From Parabacteroides faecis (GTDB lineage Bacteria; Bacteroidota; Bacteroidia; Bacteroidales; Tannerellaceae): a stretch of DNA of 64,000 nucleotides. Below are positions 52,853 to 62,342 of the stretch, piece after piece. The position numbers and the translations under genes were made by a program. The stretch is from positions 1 through 64,000 of the forward strand of contig NZ_BMPB01000006.1 of the NCBI RefSeq assembly GCF_014647375.1, given 5' to 3'. How positions within the stretch are numbered: position 1 is the first letter of the stretch; each line of letters opens with the position of its first letter. The notes below the pieces were generated by a model that had not been told where the DNA came from, did no database searches, and was given only the letters and a program-made list of their open reading frames with translations.

Positions 52853-54287
52853 TTATCCTTTTTATTTTGTACCCGATGGCGGCAACCGTTATGCTCATCA
52901 ACGGGCTGATTAGATTAAAGAAACAATAAGGTAAATAGGTAAGAGTGGCTACACCCAGGATGGTTGCCTGTGTCATACCACAAGTATTCCACGGAATAAG
53001 AGGTGAAGTGACGGTTACGGCATCTTCGGTCGTACGACTCAACAGACGGCTTTCATATCCTTTTTTCTGGTAAATATCTTTGAACATATTACCTGTCAGG
53101 ATGATGGAAATATATTGGTCGGCAGTACAGATATTCAGGAATAAACCGGATGCAACCGTTGAAGCGACCAGTCCTACCGTCCGTTTCATAAAACGGATAA
53201 ATACGGAAGTGATGCTTCCCAGCATTCCACTGGCAGTCATAGCCCCACCGAAACACATGGCGCAAATGATCAGCCAGATCGTGTTCATCATACCGCTCAT
53301 GCCCCGGGTGGAAACCAATTCGTTCAAATCCGGATTCCCCGTCTGGATCTGTGTGCTACCGTAGAAGGTCATGATTAGTCCCTTGAACTGTGATTGCATA
53401 TTTTCTATCGGCAAACCGGATATTTCCTGTAGCAGATGGGGCTGGAAGATCAGAGCGAATATACCGGCCAGAGCTGTGGAAATAAAAAGAGTGATGATAG
53501 ACGGTATGCGTTTGGCTATAAGGATACCTGTTATGATCGGGACGATTAACAGCCATAAAGAAATATCGAATGTCTCTTTTAAAGAGGCAGAATACATGGC
53601 AATCTGGTCGGAAGCGGTTGCTTCGTGTGTCAGTCCGGCTACGGTGAAGATCACTAATGTGATCACTATGGACGGGACTGTGGTGATCATCATGTATTTG
53701 ATGTGCTTGAACAGTGGCGTGTCCGTTACGGATGAGGCAAGGATGGTCGTATCTGAAAGCGGGGATATTTTATCTCCGAAATAAGCGCCGGAAACAATAG
53801 CCCCGGCAATCCAGCCATCGTCAAATCCTTGTGCTTGCCCGATGCCCAGGAGGGCGATACCGATGGTTGCTATGGTGGTCCAGGAGCTTCCGGTCATAAC
53901 GGAAACGATGGCACAGATAACACAGGTGGATGTCAGAAAGAAACTGGGATGAATGATCTGCATCCCGTAATAGATCAGTGTCGGGACGACTCCGCTTATC
54001 ATCCAGCTACCGGATAAAGCCCCGATGATCAATAAAATGATCAAAGCCGTAGCCACTCCGGATATATTATTGATCATTGCCAGTTCGATCGCTTTCCAGC
54101 GCACTTTGCTGTATCCCATAGCGATCAGACAACAAACAGCCGTGGCCGTAAGCAGTACTACCTGACTTCCTCCGCTCAGGGCATCGCTGCCGAATATCCG
54201 GATTGTGACAAACAAAAGGGCTACCAATACAAGTATGGGAACCAGTGAAAGTAAAGGTGAGGGTATCTTTATGGGATTATGATCCAT
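52821..54287 (-). CDS. nhaC: Na+/H+ antiporter, NhaC family
   Basis: This 488-residue, ~11-12-helix inner-membrane protein has NhaC-family features: VSVMTGSSWTTIATIGIALL (about 127-146), GAIVSGAYFGDKISPLSDTT (about 162-181) and the C-terminal PLIPWNTCGMTQATILGV (about 430-447). Family members exchange Na+ for H+, though some relatives exchange organic substrates such as malate/lactate. Co-transcription with a cation-coupled symporter suggests joint sodium cycling. Transcription likely begins at the minus-strand box at 54319-54326. Confidence 0.93.
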   Translation of the reverse strand: MDHNPIKIPSPLLSLVPILVLVALLFVTIRIFGSDALSGGSQVVLLTATAVCCLIAMGYSKVRWKAIELAMINNISGVATALIILLIIGALSGSWMISGVVPTLIYYGMQIIHPSFFLTSTCVICAIVSVMTGSSWTTIATIGIALLGIGQAQGFDDGWIAGAIVSGAYFGDKISPLSDTTILASSVTDTPLFKHIKYMMITTVPSIVITLVIFTVAGLTHEATASDQIAMYSASLKETFDISLWLLIVPIITGILIAKRIPSIITLFISTALAGIFALIFQPHLLQEISGLPIENMQSQFKGLIMTFYGSTQIQTGNPDLNELVSTRGMSGMMNTIWLIICAMCFGGAMTASGMLGSITSVFIRFMKRTVGLVASTVASGLFLNICTADQYISIILTGNMFKDIYQKKGYESRLLSRTTEDAVTVTSPLIPWNTCGMTQATILGVATLTYLPYCFFNLISPLMSITVAAIGYKIKRINEKAESIATD

Positions 54288-54318
54288 TATTATATATATG
54301 CTTTGAATTATTTGCCTG

Positions 54319-54326
54319 CAAAAATA
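54319..54326 (-). promoter_or_regulatory. Candidate -7 box of the nhaC operon
   Basis: The minus strand reads TATTTTTG, matching TAnnTTTG, 32 bp upstream of the nhaC ATG. It lies inside a 73-codon minus-strand frame (54308-54529), which argues against that frame being a gene. Confidence 0.45.
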
Positions 54327-55084
54327 CGCAAAAATAATCTATATATCGACATACAGGATTTCAATATCCCGATGATAAGTAGTTCAAATAAATAAAATTG
54401 ACAAAATGTTATTTTATCTTGTTGGAGATTTTGTTGTATGTATTCCGGTATATCTCCGTGCGGATTTATGCGACTGTGGAATAGTTGTGTGTTGTCATGT
54501 TGGACTTGTCGGAGTGAAAAATGAAGCAAACTGGTGCGCTAGACGGTAATATCGAACGGTTTGTTTGAAATAGAAGGGATTTGCTATTTATATGCTAATC
54601 TGTTCGTGATTTGTTTTTGAATCTTTTAGCGAAATAAAAATGTTTTATAGCATGTGTTTTTAACGCAAAAGTCCGCTATCCTGTTTGAATGGCAACTGAA
54701 TTTAACATATATTTCATTTAAAACGAACCCTCTTCTTGTTTAAAATGAGAAAAAACTCGTTTTAAACGAACTTCAAAAAATACAATGTAAATCTGTGAAA
54801 AGCCTTAAAGCGGGTAAATTGTTAAATAATGTAGTTTTATTCCGGCCGGATGATGAACGTTTGTAAATAGTGGTGTCGCTTGTAAAAGGTATATTGTATC
54901 ATAATGGCCTCTTGTTGCCTGAATAGTAATCTTTTTGATTTTTTACTCAAGGCTACACTGTGTCAGGACTTCTGAATTAAATAATCATTTTATTATGAAA
55001 ATATGAAAGTCCATATACCCTCCTTCTCTTTTTCTGCGCCTTTAATTATGATGAGGGATATTTCCTACTCATAAATTAAAATAA
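54327..55084. other. Long AT-rich gene-free region upstream of PUL D
   Basis: About 760 nt separate the nhaC promoter from the PUL D fecR. No sigma gene or other coding sequence is convincing here, although the sigma gene usually occupies this place. The region holds a cluster of TTTAAAACGAAC-like repeats (54717-54771) and a 15-nt string (54640-54654) shared with the PUL C sigma-fecR spacer. A long untranslated leader or an unseen small RNA is possible. Confidence 0.6.
54717..54771 (+). repeat. Cluster of TTTAAAACGAAC-type direct and inverted repeats
   Basis: TTTAAAACGAAC occurs at 54717-54728 and its near copy TTTTAAACGAAC at 54760-54771. Between them GTTTAAAATGAG (54738-54749) pairs with CTCGTTTTAAAC (54756-54767) through one G-T pair. 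The block could be an operator or a leader hairpin for the fecR-susC-susD transcript. Confidence 0.55.
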
Positions 55085-56083
55085 ATGGTGCAAATAGATA
55101 ATTACATACAATCATTTTTGAATGGATCTCTGGATGCTGAGAGCCATGCTGTTTTACGGCAGTGGATCAAAGAAAAACCGGAGAACAGGGAATATTTCCA
55201 AAATACGGTAGCTATATGGAAAGCGACCGGAGTAATGTCGAATGCCGATGGTTTCGATGTTACAAGTGCCATCGGTAAGTTTAAGGAAGAAACCCAACCG
55301 GCAAACCGGATGGAATTCTATCGCCGTGCATTGAAATTATCGGCTACCGCTATCATTCTTTTATTGTGTGGAGTTTCTTCATTATTCTTTTTGTGGCAAT
55401 CGGAGCGATCGGCATCGGAGATGGTTGAAGAATACAAAGAATATGTGGTTGAGGTTCCGGACGGAGCAAAATCAAAGATTACATTTCCGGACGGTTCTGT
55501 TGTCTGGCTGAATGCCGGGAGCAAGGTGACGTATGATTCGAACTTTGCCAGGGAATCGAGAAATGTCGGATTGACGGGGGAAGGCTATTTCGAAGTAAGC
55601 AAAAATAAAGAATTACCCTTTGTGGTGAATACCGGGAAATTAACAGTGAAGGTTCTCGGTACTAAATTCAATCTAAAATCCTATGAAGAAGACTCAGAGG
55701 TGAAAGTAACCCTCAAGGAGGGAGCGGTGAAGGTCGGAGATTTTCTGACCGATGCCGCCCCGGTCGTACTGAAACCAAACCAGCGGTTCACCTTCAAGAA
55801 AATGACTCAGACCATACAGGTCGATTCGGTGGATGCCAGCCATATAGAGAATTGGCGTAACGGAGCGATGACCTTTGATAAGGTTCCGCTTGAAGAAATA
55901 GCAAAAGAATTGAGACGCCTATACAATATACCGATCCGGATAGAGAGCGATAAACTAAAACATATCGTCTATTATTCAGATTTTCAGGAGAATGTGTCGA
56001 TAGAAAAAGTACTGGAAATATTGTCTTCCGGCAATAAATTCAGGTATGAGGTGAAACCGGAATTTGTTAGAATTTTCAATTAA
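55085..56083 (+). CDS. FecR-family anti-sigma factor (PUL D)
   Basis: This 332-residue inner-membrane protein has a cytosolic N-terminus (about 1-80), one membrane helix (about 84-104), a FecR domain (about 120-225; VPDGAKSKITFPDGSVVWLN; LTGEGYFEVS) and a C-terminal DUF4974 domain (about 258-330; NGAMTFDKVPLEEIAKELRR). No sigma gene precedes it; the nearest one is at 61601, after susD. It should still gate a sigma factor in response to the STN domain of the SusC encoded next. Confidence 0.93.
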   Translation: MVQIDNYIQSFLNGSLDAESHAVLRQWIKEKPENREYFQNTVAIWKATGVMSNADGFDVTSAIGKFKEETQPANRMEFYRRALKLSATAIILLLCGVSSLFFLWQSERSASEMVEEYKEYVVEVPDGAKSKITFPDGSVVWLNAGSKVTYDSNFARESRNVGLTGEGYFEVSKNKELPFVVNTGKLTVKVLGTKFNLKSYEEDSEVKVTLKEGAVKVGDFLTDAAPVVLKPNQRFTFKKMTQTIQVDSVDASHIENWRNGAMTFDKVPLEEIAKELRRLYNIPIRIESDKLKHIVYYSDFQENVSIEKVLEILSSGNKFRYEVKPEFVRIFN

Positions 56084-56111
56084 CATAAGTCAAACCCAAA
56101 AGTAAATGTGA

Positions 56112-56200
56112 ATGAGGAAAAAGTAGTAGTAACCGTGGGGTAAAAAATCAGGAACCCTTTTTTCAAGTAATTAAAAAGTTAAATCTTAAACAAGTGAAGT
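56112..56200 (+). promoter_or_regulatory. susC leader with mini-ORF (PUL D)
   Basis: A four-codon mini-ORF (ATG 56112, peptide MRKK, stop 56124-56126) begins 28 nt after the fecR stop. It is followed by GGGT and ACCC arms with a T6 run behind them (about 56138-56162), a weak terminator-like hairpin. The arrangement parallels the PUL B and C leaders, but the distance to the susC ATG is 89 nt rather than 134. Confidence 0.4.
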
Positions 56201-59200
56201 ATGAAAAAAACATTTAGAAAATCTGTTCAGGACTTATTGGCTACAAGAGCAGGACGTCTGGCAAATCTGGCTGGTGTATTTCTTGTTGCCGGAACGCTTA
56301 CTCTTAGTGCGAGTACGTATGCCACTGAGCATATGCTTTCCTTAAATCTTAAAAATGCCACGATCCGTGAGGCTATTGAATCCATCAAGAGCCAAAGTGA
56401 ATTTTCATTCAGTCTGGATGTTAAAGATCTCAATCTGGATGAAAAAGTATCTGTCTCCCTGGACAACAAGTCTATTAATGAAGTATTGGCCGTGCTGTTT
56501 AACGGACGGAATGTACACTATGAAATCAATGATCGTCATGTTGTTATTACTCGTGCCGGAGAAATTGGGCCTGGAGCAGTGATGCAACAGACAAAGCAGA
56601 TCACAGGCCGTGTTCTGGATGCGAATAATGAACCCGTTATCGGAGCAAATGTTGTAGTAGAAGGAACGACAATCGGTACGGTAACTAATGTGGATGGTAG
56701 CTTTACATTGGATGTGCCTGACAAAGCAACATTGAAAATCTCTTATATAGGTTATATCGAACAGAGTATTCCTGTTGGAAATAAATCTGTAGTTTCTGTT
56801 ATTCTGAAAGAAGATTCACAGGCGTTGGACGAAGTGGTTGTGGTTGGGTTCGGTACGCAGAAGAAATTGAATTTGACCGGTGCTGTAACGGCTGTTACCG
56901 GCGAAGAGATGACCAAACGTCCGGTTACTAATGCAGCAACCATGTTGCAGGGACAGGTTCCGGGTTTGCGTGTCAACCAGGGTTTAGGAGCCCCGGGTGC
57001 TGAGGCTACTACTTTTCGTGTTCGCGGTCAGGGAACTTTCTCTGATGCAGGTTCTGATCCGCTGGTTTTGGTAAATGGAGTTCCGGGTAGTATCTCTAAC
57101 CTGGATCCGAGCATGATTGAAAGTGTTTCTGTATTGAAAGATGCTGCGTCTGCTGCTATTTATGGTGCTCGTGCCGCCAATGGGGTTATTCTTGTGACGA
57201 CGAAGCAAGGGGCGGCTGGTGATGGTAAGGCACACATTGCTTATCATGGAAATGTAGGCATCTACAACCCGACTCGTATGTACGATATGGTAACGAACTC
57301 TGCAGAATATATGGAATTGTTTAACCTGGCCAAAGCAAATTCCGGAGCTGGAGAACGCTATACCCAGGAGCAGATCGATGCTTATCGGAATGGTGGTGGT
57401 AGCGAACAATATCCTAATTTCGACTGGTTGGGTTATATGTTCAATACAGCCGTGGTTCAGAATCATAATCTGTCGATTGCCGGTAATGCCGGAAAGACAA
57501 CATATAATGTTGCTTTGAACTTTGTAAATCAGCCTGGTACGTTGAAAGGCTTCGATTATCAGAAATACAATGCGACAATCGACTTGACTTCTCAGATTAC
57601 TGATTTTATCAAGATCGGTACTTATTCCAATTTGATGTATGGTGATCGGGAAGAACCTCGTCAGGGACAGAGTGATGTTTTACTTTCAACAATGTCGCAG
57701 GCGCCTACTTATATGCCGTGGTTGCCGGATGATGGTTCCGGTGTTACCCGCTGGACCGGTTCCGCCTATTCTTTTGAATCTCACAATAAAAATATGCCGG
57801 CCATCATTGGTACCAACACTACTAAAAATTATCAGGATTTTGATGTGAATGCTCAATTGTGGTTGGAGGTAAATCTGGCTAAAGGGCTTACCTGGTATAC
57901 AAAAGGGGCCGCTCGTTTGCAATCGAATAAGTGGAAAGAGTGGGGAGGATCCGATGTCCCGGTTTATGATTATCATACAGGCGAACAAACCGGTTATCTG
58001 GATAGAGGTTCTAATGGTTTGACTGTTGAAGATCAACGTCGTTTCTATACGAATCTGTATACTTATTTGAAGTATGATTATTCTACTCCGAATAAAAATC
58101 ACAACTTCAGTATTATGGCCGGTTATAGCCAGGAATCGGAAAAGTATGAAACAGTAAGAGCGTTCAGAAAAGAATATGCATTTGACTTGCCGGTAATCGA
58201 TGCCGGTTCTACTGCGAATTGGTCTAATGAAGGAAAACAGGAAGAGTGGGCCATCCAGTCTGTATTCGGCCGTTTGAACTACAATTTTAAAGAACGTTAT
58301 CTGTTTGAAGCCAATATGCGTTATGACGGTACATCCCGTATCTCTTCGGAAAATCGCTGGGGTATTTTCCCTTCATTCTCTGCAGGTTGGCGTATTACGG
58401 AAGAGGATTTTATTAAGGATTTGAATCTGAATTGGCTGAATAATGCTAAAATCCGTGCTTCTTGGGGACAGTTAGGTAACCAGAATATTGGTTTATATCC
58501 ATATCAGGCGATGATTGCCAGTGTAAGTAACTATCCGTTTGATAAGAAAACTGAAACCGTGGGTTATCAGCAGAAAGCGTATGCAAACCGCGACATCAAA
58601 TGGGAAACTACTACTATTACCGACGTCGGTTTCGATTTGCAGGTATTCAATGGGTTGAATGTTACATTCGACTGGTATAAGAAAGTTACTTCTGATATTT
58701 TGCGTACCTCACAGGTTTCTGCATTGTTGGGTATGACTGCTCCGACTGTAAATAATGGAGAAGTTGAAAACAAAGGTTTTGAAATCGCTTTCAATTACAA
58801 CAACATGATCACGGATGGAGTCTTTAAGGGCTTGCAATATAATGCAGGTGTTTATTTCGATCGCTCGAGAAACAAATTAACGCAGTTTGGTGCAGAGGAA
58901 ATCGACGGATATAAATTGAGAAGAGAAGGTCTTCCGTATAATGAATATTATATGCTGGAATGTATCGGTGTCTTTGCAACGGAAGATGAAGTGAAAAATT
59001 CACCGAAACAATTTAATGATAATACATTACCGGGTGACCTGAAGTTTAAGGATCAGAATAATGATGGTGTAATTGATAATGATGACCGTATTCCTATTTC
59101 AGGACGTTTCCCGGGTTTTGAATATTCGGTAAATGCCGGTGCTAGCTGGAAAGGCTTCGATTTATCGTTACAGGGACAAGGTGTTTCAGGTAAGAAATGG

Positions 59201-59596
59201 TATACAAACGACTGGGGAATCTATCCGTTCCGTCAGGGCTCTGCTCCGACGCGTGAATATATAGAAGGTATGTGGACAGAAGAAAATCCATATAATGCCA
59301 AACATCCGCGTCTTTACTTCGATAATTTGGGAGGTAATAAGAATAACAGAGCGAATACTTATATGTTGCAGAATGCTTCTTATTTCCGTTTGAAGAATTT
59401 GACATTCGGCTATACTTTACCAAAAGCCGTTACGGATAAAGTGAAAATGTCACGGGTAAGAGTTTATTTCTCAGGAGATAATCTATTGACATTTACAAAA
59501 TTCTACGGTCTGGATCCGGAACGTGAGGATGATGGACGTGCAGCTGTTTATCCGCAAAATAGAATTTGTTCTTTTGGTTTAAATGTTGAATTTTAA
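56201..59596 (+). CDS. SusC-family TonB-dependent transducer/transporter with STN domain (PUL D)
   Basis: This 1131-residue outer-membrane protein has an extended signal region (LANLAGVFLVAGTLTLSAST), an STN domain (about 47-115; IREAIESIKSQSEFSFSLDV), a carboxypeptidase-D-like domain (about 132-200), TonB-box-like DEVVVVGFG (about 210), a plug with VLKDAASAAIYGARAANG and a barrel ending SFGLNVEF. It should take up the PUL D ligand and signal through the FecR encoded upstream. susD begins 13 nt downstream. Confidence 0.95.
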   Translation: MKKTFRKSVQDLLATRAGRLANLAGVFLVAGTLTLSASTYATEHMLSLNLKNATIREAIESIKSQSEFSFSLDVKDLNLDEKVSVSLDNKSINEVLAVLFNGRNVHYEINDRHVVITRAGEIGPGAVMQQTKQITGRVLDANNEPVIGANVVVEGTTIGTVTNVDGSFTLDVPDKATLKISYIGYIEQSIPVGNKSVVSVILKEDSQALDEVVVVGFGTQKKLNLTGAVTAVTGEEMTKRPVTNAATMLQGQVPGLRVNQGLGAPGAEATTFRVRGQGTFSDAGSDPLVLVNGVPGSISNLDPSMIESVSVLKDAASAAIYGARAANGVILVTTKQGAAGDGKAHIAYHGNVGIYNPTRMYDMVTNSAEYMELFNLAKANSGAGERYTQEQIDAYRNGGGSEQYPNFDWLGYMFNTAVVQNHNLSIAGNAGKTTYNVALNFVNQPGTLKGFDYQKYNATIDLTSQITDFIKIGTYSNLMYGDREEPRQGQSDVLLSTMSQAPTYMPWLPDDGSGVTRWTGSAYSFESHNKNMPAIIGTNTTKNYQDFDVNAQLWLEVNLAKGLTWYTKGAARLQSNKWKEWGGSDVPVYDYHTGEQTGYLDRGSNGLTVEDQRRFYTNLYTYLKYDYSTPNKNHNFSIMAGYSQESEKYETVRAFRKEYAFDLPVIDAGSTANWSNEGKQEEWAIQSVFGRLNYNFKERYLFEANMRYDGTSRISSENRWGIFPSFSAGWRITEEDFIKDLNLNWLNNAKIRASWGQLGNQNIGLYPYQAMIASVSNYPFDKKTETVGYQQKAYANRDIKWETTTITDVGFDLQVFNGLNVTFDWYKKVTSDILRTSQVSALLGMTAPTVNNGEVENKGFEIAFNYNNMITDGVFKGLQYNAGVYFDRSRNKLTQFGAEEIDGYKLRREGLPYNEYYMLECIGVFATEDEVKNSPKQFNDNTLPGDLKFKDQNNDGVIDNDDRIPISGRFPGFEYSVNAGASWKGFDLSLQGQGVSGKKWYTNDWGIYPFRQGSAPTREYIEGMWTEENPYNAKHPRLYFDNLGGNKNNRANTYMLQNASYFRLKNLTFGYTLPKAVTDKVKMSRVRVYFSGDNLLTFTKFYGLDPEREDDGRAAVYPQNRICSFGLNVEF

Positions 59597-59609
59597 AAGG
59601 TAGAATACA

Positions 59610-61232
59610 ATGAAAAAGATAATAAATATAGTATTGGCTTCGGCTTTGTTGGTGGGTTCTACGACTTCTTGTAGTGATTTCTTACAGAAAGATCCTCCAT
59701 CTTCGCCATCACAGTCTGTTTTTTGGCAGAAAAAAAGTGATTTTCAATCTGCTTTAGCTGGTAGTTTTTCTATGGTATACGAATGGCCGGGAGAAATGTC
59801 GCAAATTATTGCTTGTTTTGATAATTTGACGGACAATTCTATTTGCCAGCATGATGAAGATACCTATGGTAAAACCAAAACAATAGCATTAGGTGATTTG
59901 GATCCGAATACAACAGGATATGTGACTTATATGTATAATCATTGTTATCAGGGTATAGCTCGTCTTCATCTATTGATGGAGAATCTGGAAGTTTATGAAG
60001 GAACGGATATGTCTGCTGATGAAAAATCTTTTATGCTCGCACAAGCGAAGGCTTTAAGAGGATATTTTTATTCCTGGTTATATCAATGCTATCGTGAGGT
60101 CCCTCTGGTAACAGCTTCATTGACTATGGATAATATGTATCAGGCAAAAGCTTCCCGTTCTGATGTCTATACTCAGATTGTGAAAGATTTTGATGATGCG
60201 ATTGCAGCTCTGCCGGATAAACCTTATTCGGATTCACAGATGTCCGGATATTTTACTCCGGGTGCTTTGAAAGCGTTTAAAGCTCGTCTGATGTTGGCTG
60301 AAGCTTACGATGATAATGGTAATGCCGATCCTTCTAAAATGGGGGCCATTGTATCTTTACTGGAAAGTATTCAAGGATATGGATTAGCCGACAGAATGCG
60401 TGATAATTTCATTTCCGCTGAGCAGTTGGCTTCTCCCGAAATCATGTTCTCCGTTCGTTATCTGGCTCCCAATACCACACATAGTATGGATTTATATTAT
60501 GCAGCATGGACCACTTGCGGTGTCACTCGTGACTTAGTAGATGCTTTTGAATGTACAGATGGGCAAAAATGGGGTGAATCTCCGTTGACGGTTCCGGTAA
60601 ATGAATCATTACTGGCAACGGGGGCTTTGGATAATGCCAATAAAGCAGAGAGAGAGAAACTGTTCCAAAATCGTGACCGCCGTTTGTATGAAACGGTTTG
60701 TCATAGCGGTGTGGCTGATTTTTCGATGGATGGACAAGAAGGAGACCCTGTTACGGTCACTAATCAGATGCAAACCGGTTTCGGTATGATGAAGTTGATC
60801 CAACCGACAAAAGAAATGCCGAGTTATTCTACTATTTCCGATGCGGATGTTATCATTCTTCGTTATGCAGAAGTGCTGATGATGATCGCTGAAGCTGAAA
60901 ATGAAGTAAACGGACCGACTCAGAAAGTATATGATGCCGTGAACCAGATCCGTGTACGTTCGGGACAACCGGAACTACCTACGGGACTGACCAAAGAACA
61001 GATGCGTGAACGTATTCGTAATGAATGGCGCGTGGAATTTGTATTTGAAGGTCATCGTTATTTTCAGTTAAAACGTTGGAAATTAATGGAAGAACTGGTG
61101 AATGGAGCTGCAGATCCTGCTTTACCTACTTACATAAAAGTATTTAAACCGGCATTCTATTATTTCCCGTTGCCACAAACAGAAATAGATAAGGCTGGCG
61201 GTGTTTTGGTTCAGGATCCCAATTATAAATAA
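59610..61232 (+). CDS. SusD/RagB-family surface lipoprotein (PUL D)
   Basis: This 540-residue lipoprotein has a lipobox (VGSTTSC, Cys21) followed by Ser-Asp. SusD features are SQSVFWQKKSDFQSALAGSF (about 36-55), the helix LAQAKALRGYFYSWLYQCYR (about 143) and the C-terminal RYAEVLMMIAEAENEV (about 418) with IRNEWRVEFVFEGHRYFQLK, then RW (about 470). It forms the surface lid of the PUL D transporter. Confidence 0.95.
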   Translation: MKKIINIVLASALLVGSTTSCSDFLQKDPPSSPSQSVFWQKKSDFQSALAGSFSMVYEWPGEMSQIIACFDNLTDNSICQHDEDTYGKTKTIALGDLDPNTTGYVTYMYNHCYQGIARLHLLMENLEVYEGTDMSADEKSFMLAQAKALRGYFYSWLYQCYREVPLVTASLTMDNMYQAKASRSDVYTQIVKDFDDAIAALPDKPYSDSQMSGYFTPGALKAFKARLMLAEAYDDNGNADPSKMGAIVSLLESIQGYGLADRMRDNFISAEQLASPEIMFSVRYLAPNTTHSMDLYYAAWTTCGVTRDLVDAFECTDGQKWGESPLTVPVNESLLATGALDNANKAEREKLFQNRDRRLYETVCHSGVADFSMDGQEGDPVTVTNQMQTGFGMMKLIQPTKEMPSYSTISDADVIILRYAEVLMMIAEAENEVNGPTQKVYDAVNQIRVRSGQPELPTGLTKEQMRERIRNEWRVEFVFEGHRYFQLKRWKLMEELVNGAADPALPTYIKVFKPAFYYFPLPQTEIDKAGGVLVQDPNYK

Positions 61233-61336
61233 GCCTACTCGCTAACTTTGACAGACGATACCGGATGAACAATTTATTTAACCTGATAACCCCGGTATTG
61301 CCATTGATAATTAGTCGATTAGTATGCGTATTATAG

Positions 61337-61368
61337 TGACTAAAAAAAACGGTCGTTTTATTTAGTCA
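61337..61368 (+). repeat. 32-nt palindrome, copy 1
   Basis: TGACTAAA at the left end mirrors TTTAGTCA at the right end, and the centre AAAACGGTCGTTTT is nearly self-complementary. The element is followed by a T6 run, so it could end the susD transcript. Copy 2 lies 142 bp downstream with identical first 15 bases. Confidence 0.7.
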
Positions 61369-61478
61369 TTTTTTATATTGACCTCACAAAATTGATTCAG
61401 ACCTCTAAAAATACTAATAATGTGTGAGATACCATTCACCAGAGGGTAGAAAAATCAAATGATTTTCTTGAAAAATAG

Positions 61479-61510
61479 TGACTAAAAAAAACGACCGTTT
61501 TTTCTAGTCA
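61479..61510 (+). repeat. 32-nt palindrome, copy 2
   Basis: This copy shares ATAG plus the first 15 bases (TGACTAAAAAAAACG) with copy 1 and ends in CTAGTCA. Its centre is ACGACCGT where copy 1 has ACGGTCGT, i.e. the inner two bases are inverted. It lies ~90 bp upstream of the sigma start, so it could act as an operator. Confidence 0.65.
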
Positions 61511-61600
61511 TCCATAGTTTTTAATAAAACTTCATGTAATAGATATTGTGCTGAAATTTAAATTGATACGGGTAGTTTGTGGTAATGTCTTTAATGTGTT

Positions 61601-62164
61601 ATGATGGATACTCGTGATGAATTAGTGAAGTTACAACAAGGAAACCATAAAACTTTTGAATGTCTATTCAAAAAGTACTATGTTTTTCTTTGTTACGAGG
61701 CACGTTCTTATATCACAGAAAAGCATATCGTAGAAGAAATTGTCGGAGATGTATTTCGCTGGCTATGGGAAAACCGGGAAACATTGGTTATCACGACCTC
61801 TATCAGGGCTTATTTGGTTCGGGCGGTTCATAATGCGTGCCTGTCGTATCTCAGACGAAATCAACCTGAATATATAGAATTGGATGACAATATAGCAGAA
61901 AGGAATACATTGTTCTCGTTGGATGAATCTCCTCTCGATTATGTTCTCTCCAAAGAACTGATAGAACGGGTTGGTAAAGCTGTGAAAGAATTGCCTCCTC
62001 AATATAAAAGGGTTTTTGAACTTAGCCGATATAAAAATCTGAGCTATGCAGAGATTTCGGAAGAAATGGGTGTTTCCGTGAATGCTGTTAAATTGTATCA
62101 GAAAAAGGCATTGGCACAACTCCGGCTGGTTTTGAAAGAGTATTTACCGGCTTCTCTGGACTAA
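61601..62164 (+). CDS. ECF sigma factor (PUL D, downstream position)
   Basis: This 187-residue ECF sigma factor has region 2 (FECLFKKYYVFLCYEARSYI, then EEIVGDVFRWLWENRETL, about 17-70) and region 4 (LPPQYKRVFELSRYKNLSYA, then EISEEMGVSVNAVKLYQKKA, about 130-175). It lacks the hydrophobic tail seen in the PUL B and C sigma factors. It lies after susD and in front of the putative enzyme gene, while the orphan fecR is at the other end of the locus. Pairing with that FecR is inferred. ATG 61604 is an equally good start. Confidence 0.92.
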   Translation: MMDTRDELVKLQQGNHKTFECLFKKYYVFLCYEARSYITEKHIVEEIVGDVFRWLWENRETLVITTSIRAYLVRAVHNACLSYLRRNQPEYIELDDNIAERNTLFSLDESPLDYVLSKELIERVGKAVKELPPQYKRVFELSRYKNLSYAEISEEMGVSVNAVKLYQKKALAQLRLVLKEYLPASLD

Positions 62165-62342
62165 TCGAATTGAAGTAATTTGTTATCATTCGGGTATAAA
62201 TAGATTCTATTTCGTAGATTATTAACTTTTTTATGAACGAAAAGTAACATAATCTCAAAATATAAACGCATCTTTGTTGCGATAAGAAATGATCGGCTTA
62301 TCAGTTGTCGGCTTGTTAACGCAACAACAATAATAAATACTT

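Larger units (their letters stand above)
61233..61600 (+). other. Spacer between susD and the sigma gene of PUL D
   Basis: This 368-nt AT-rich spacer contains no gene. It holds two near-identical 32-nt palindromes (61337-61368 and 61479-61510), a CTCACA/TGTGAG inverted pair between them and an AAATCA-AA-TGATTT palindrome near 61454-61467. No TAnnTTTG box with a good -33 was found before the sigma gene. Confidence 0.6.

Noticed and set aside
54308-54529. 73-codon minus-strand frame upstream of nhaC
   Set aside because: Contains the nhaC -7 box and shows no protein-like features.
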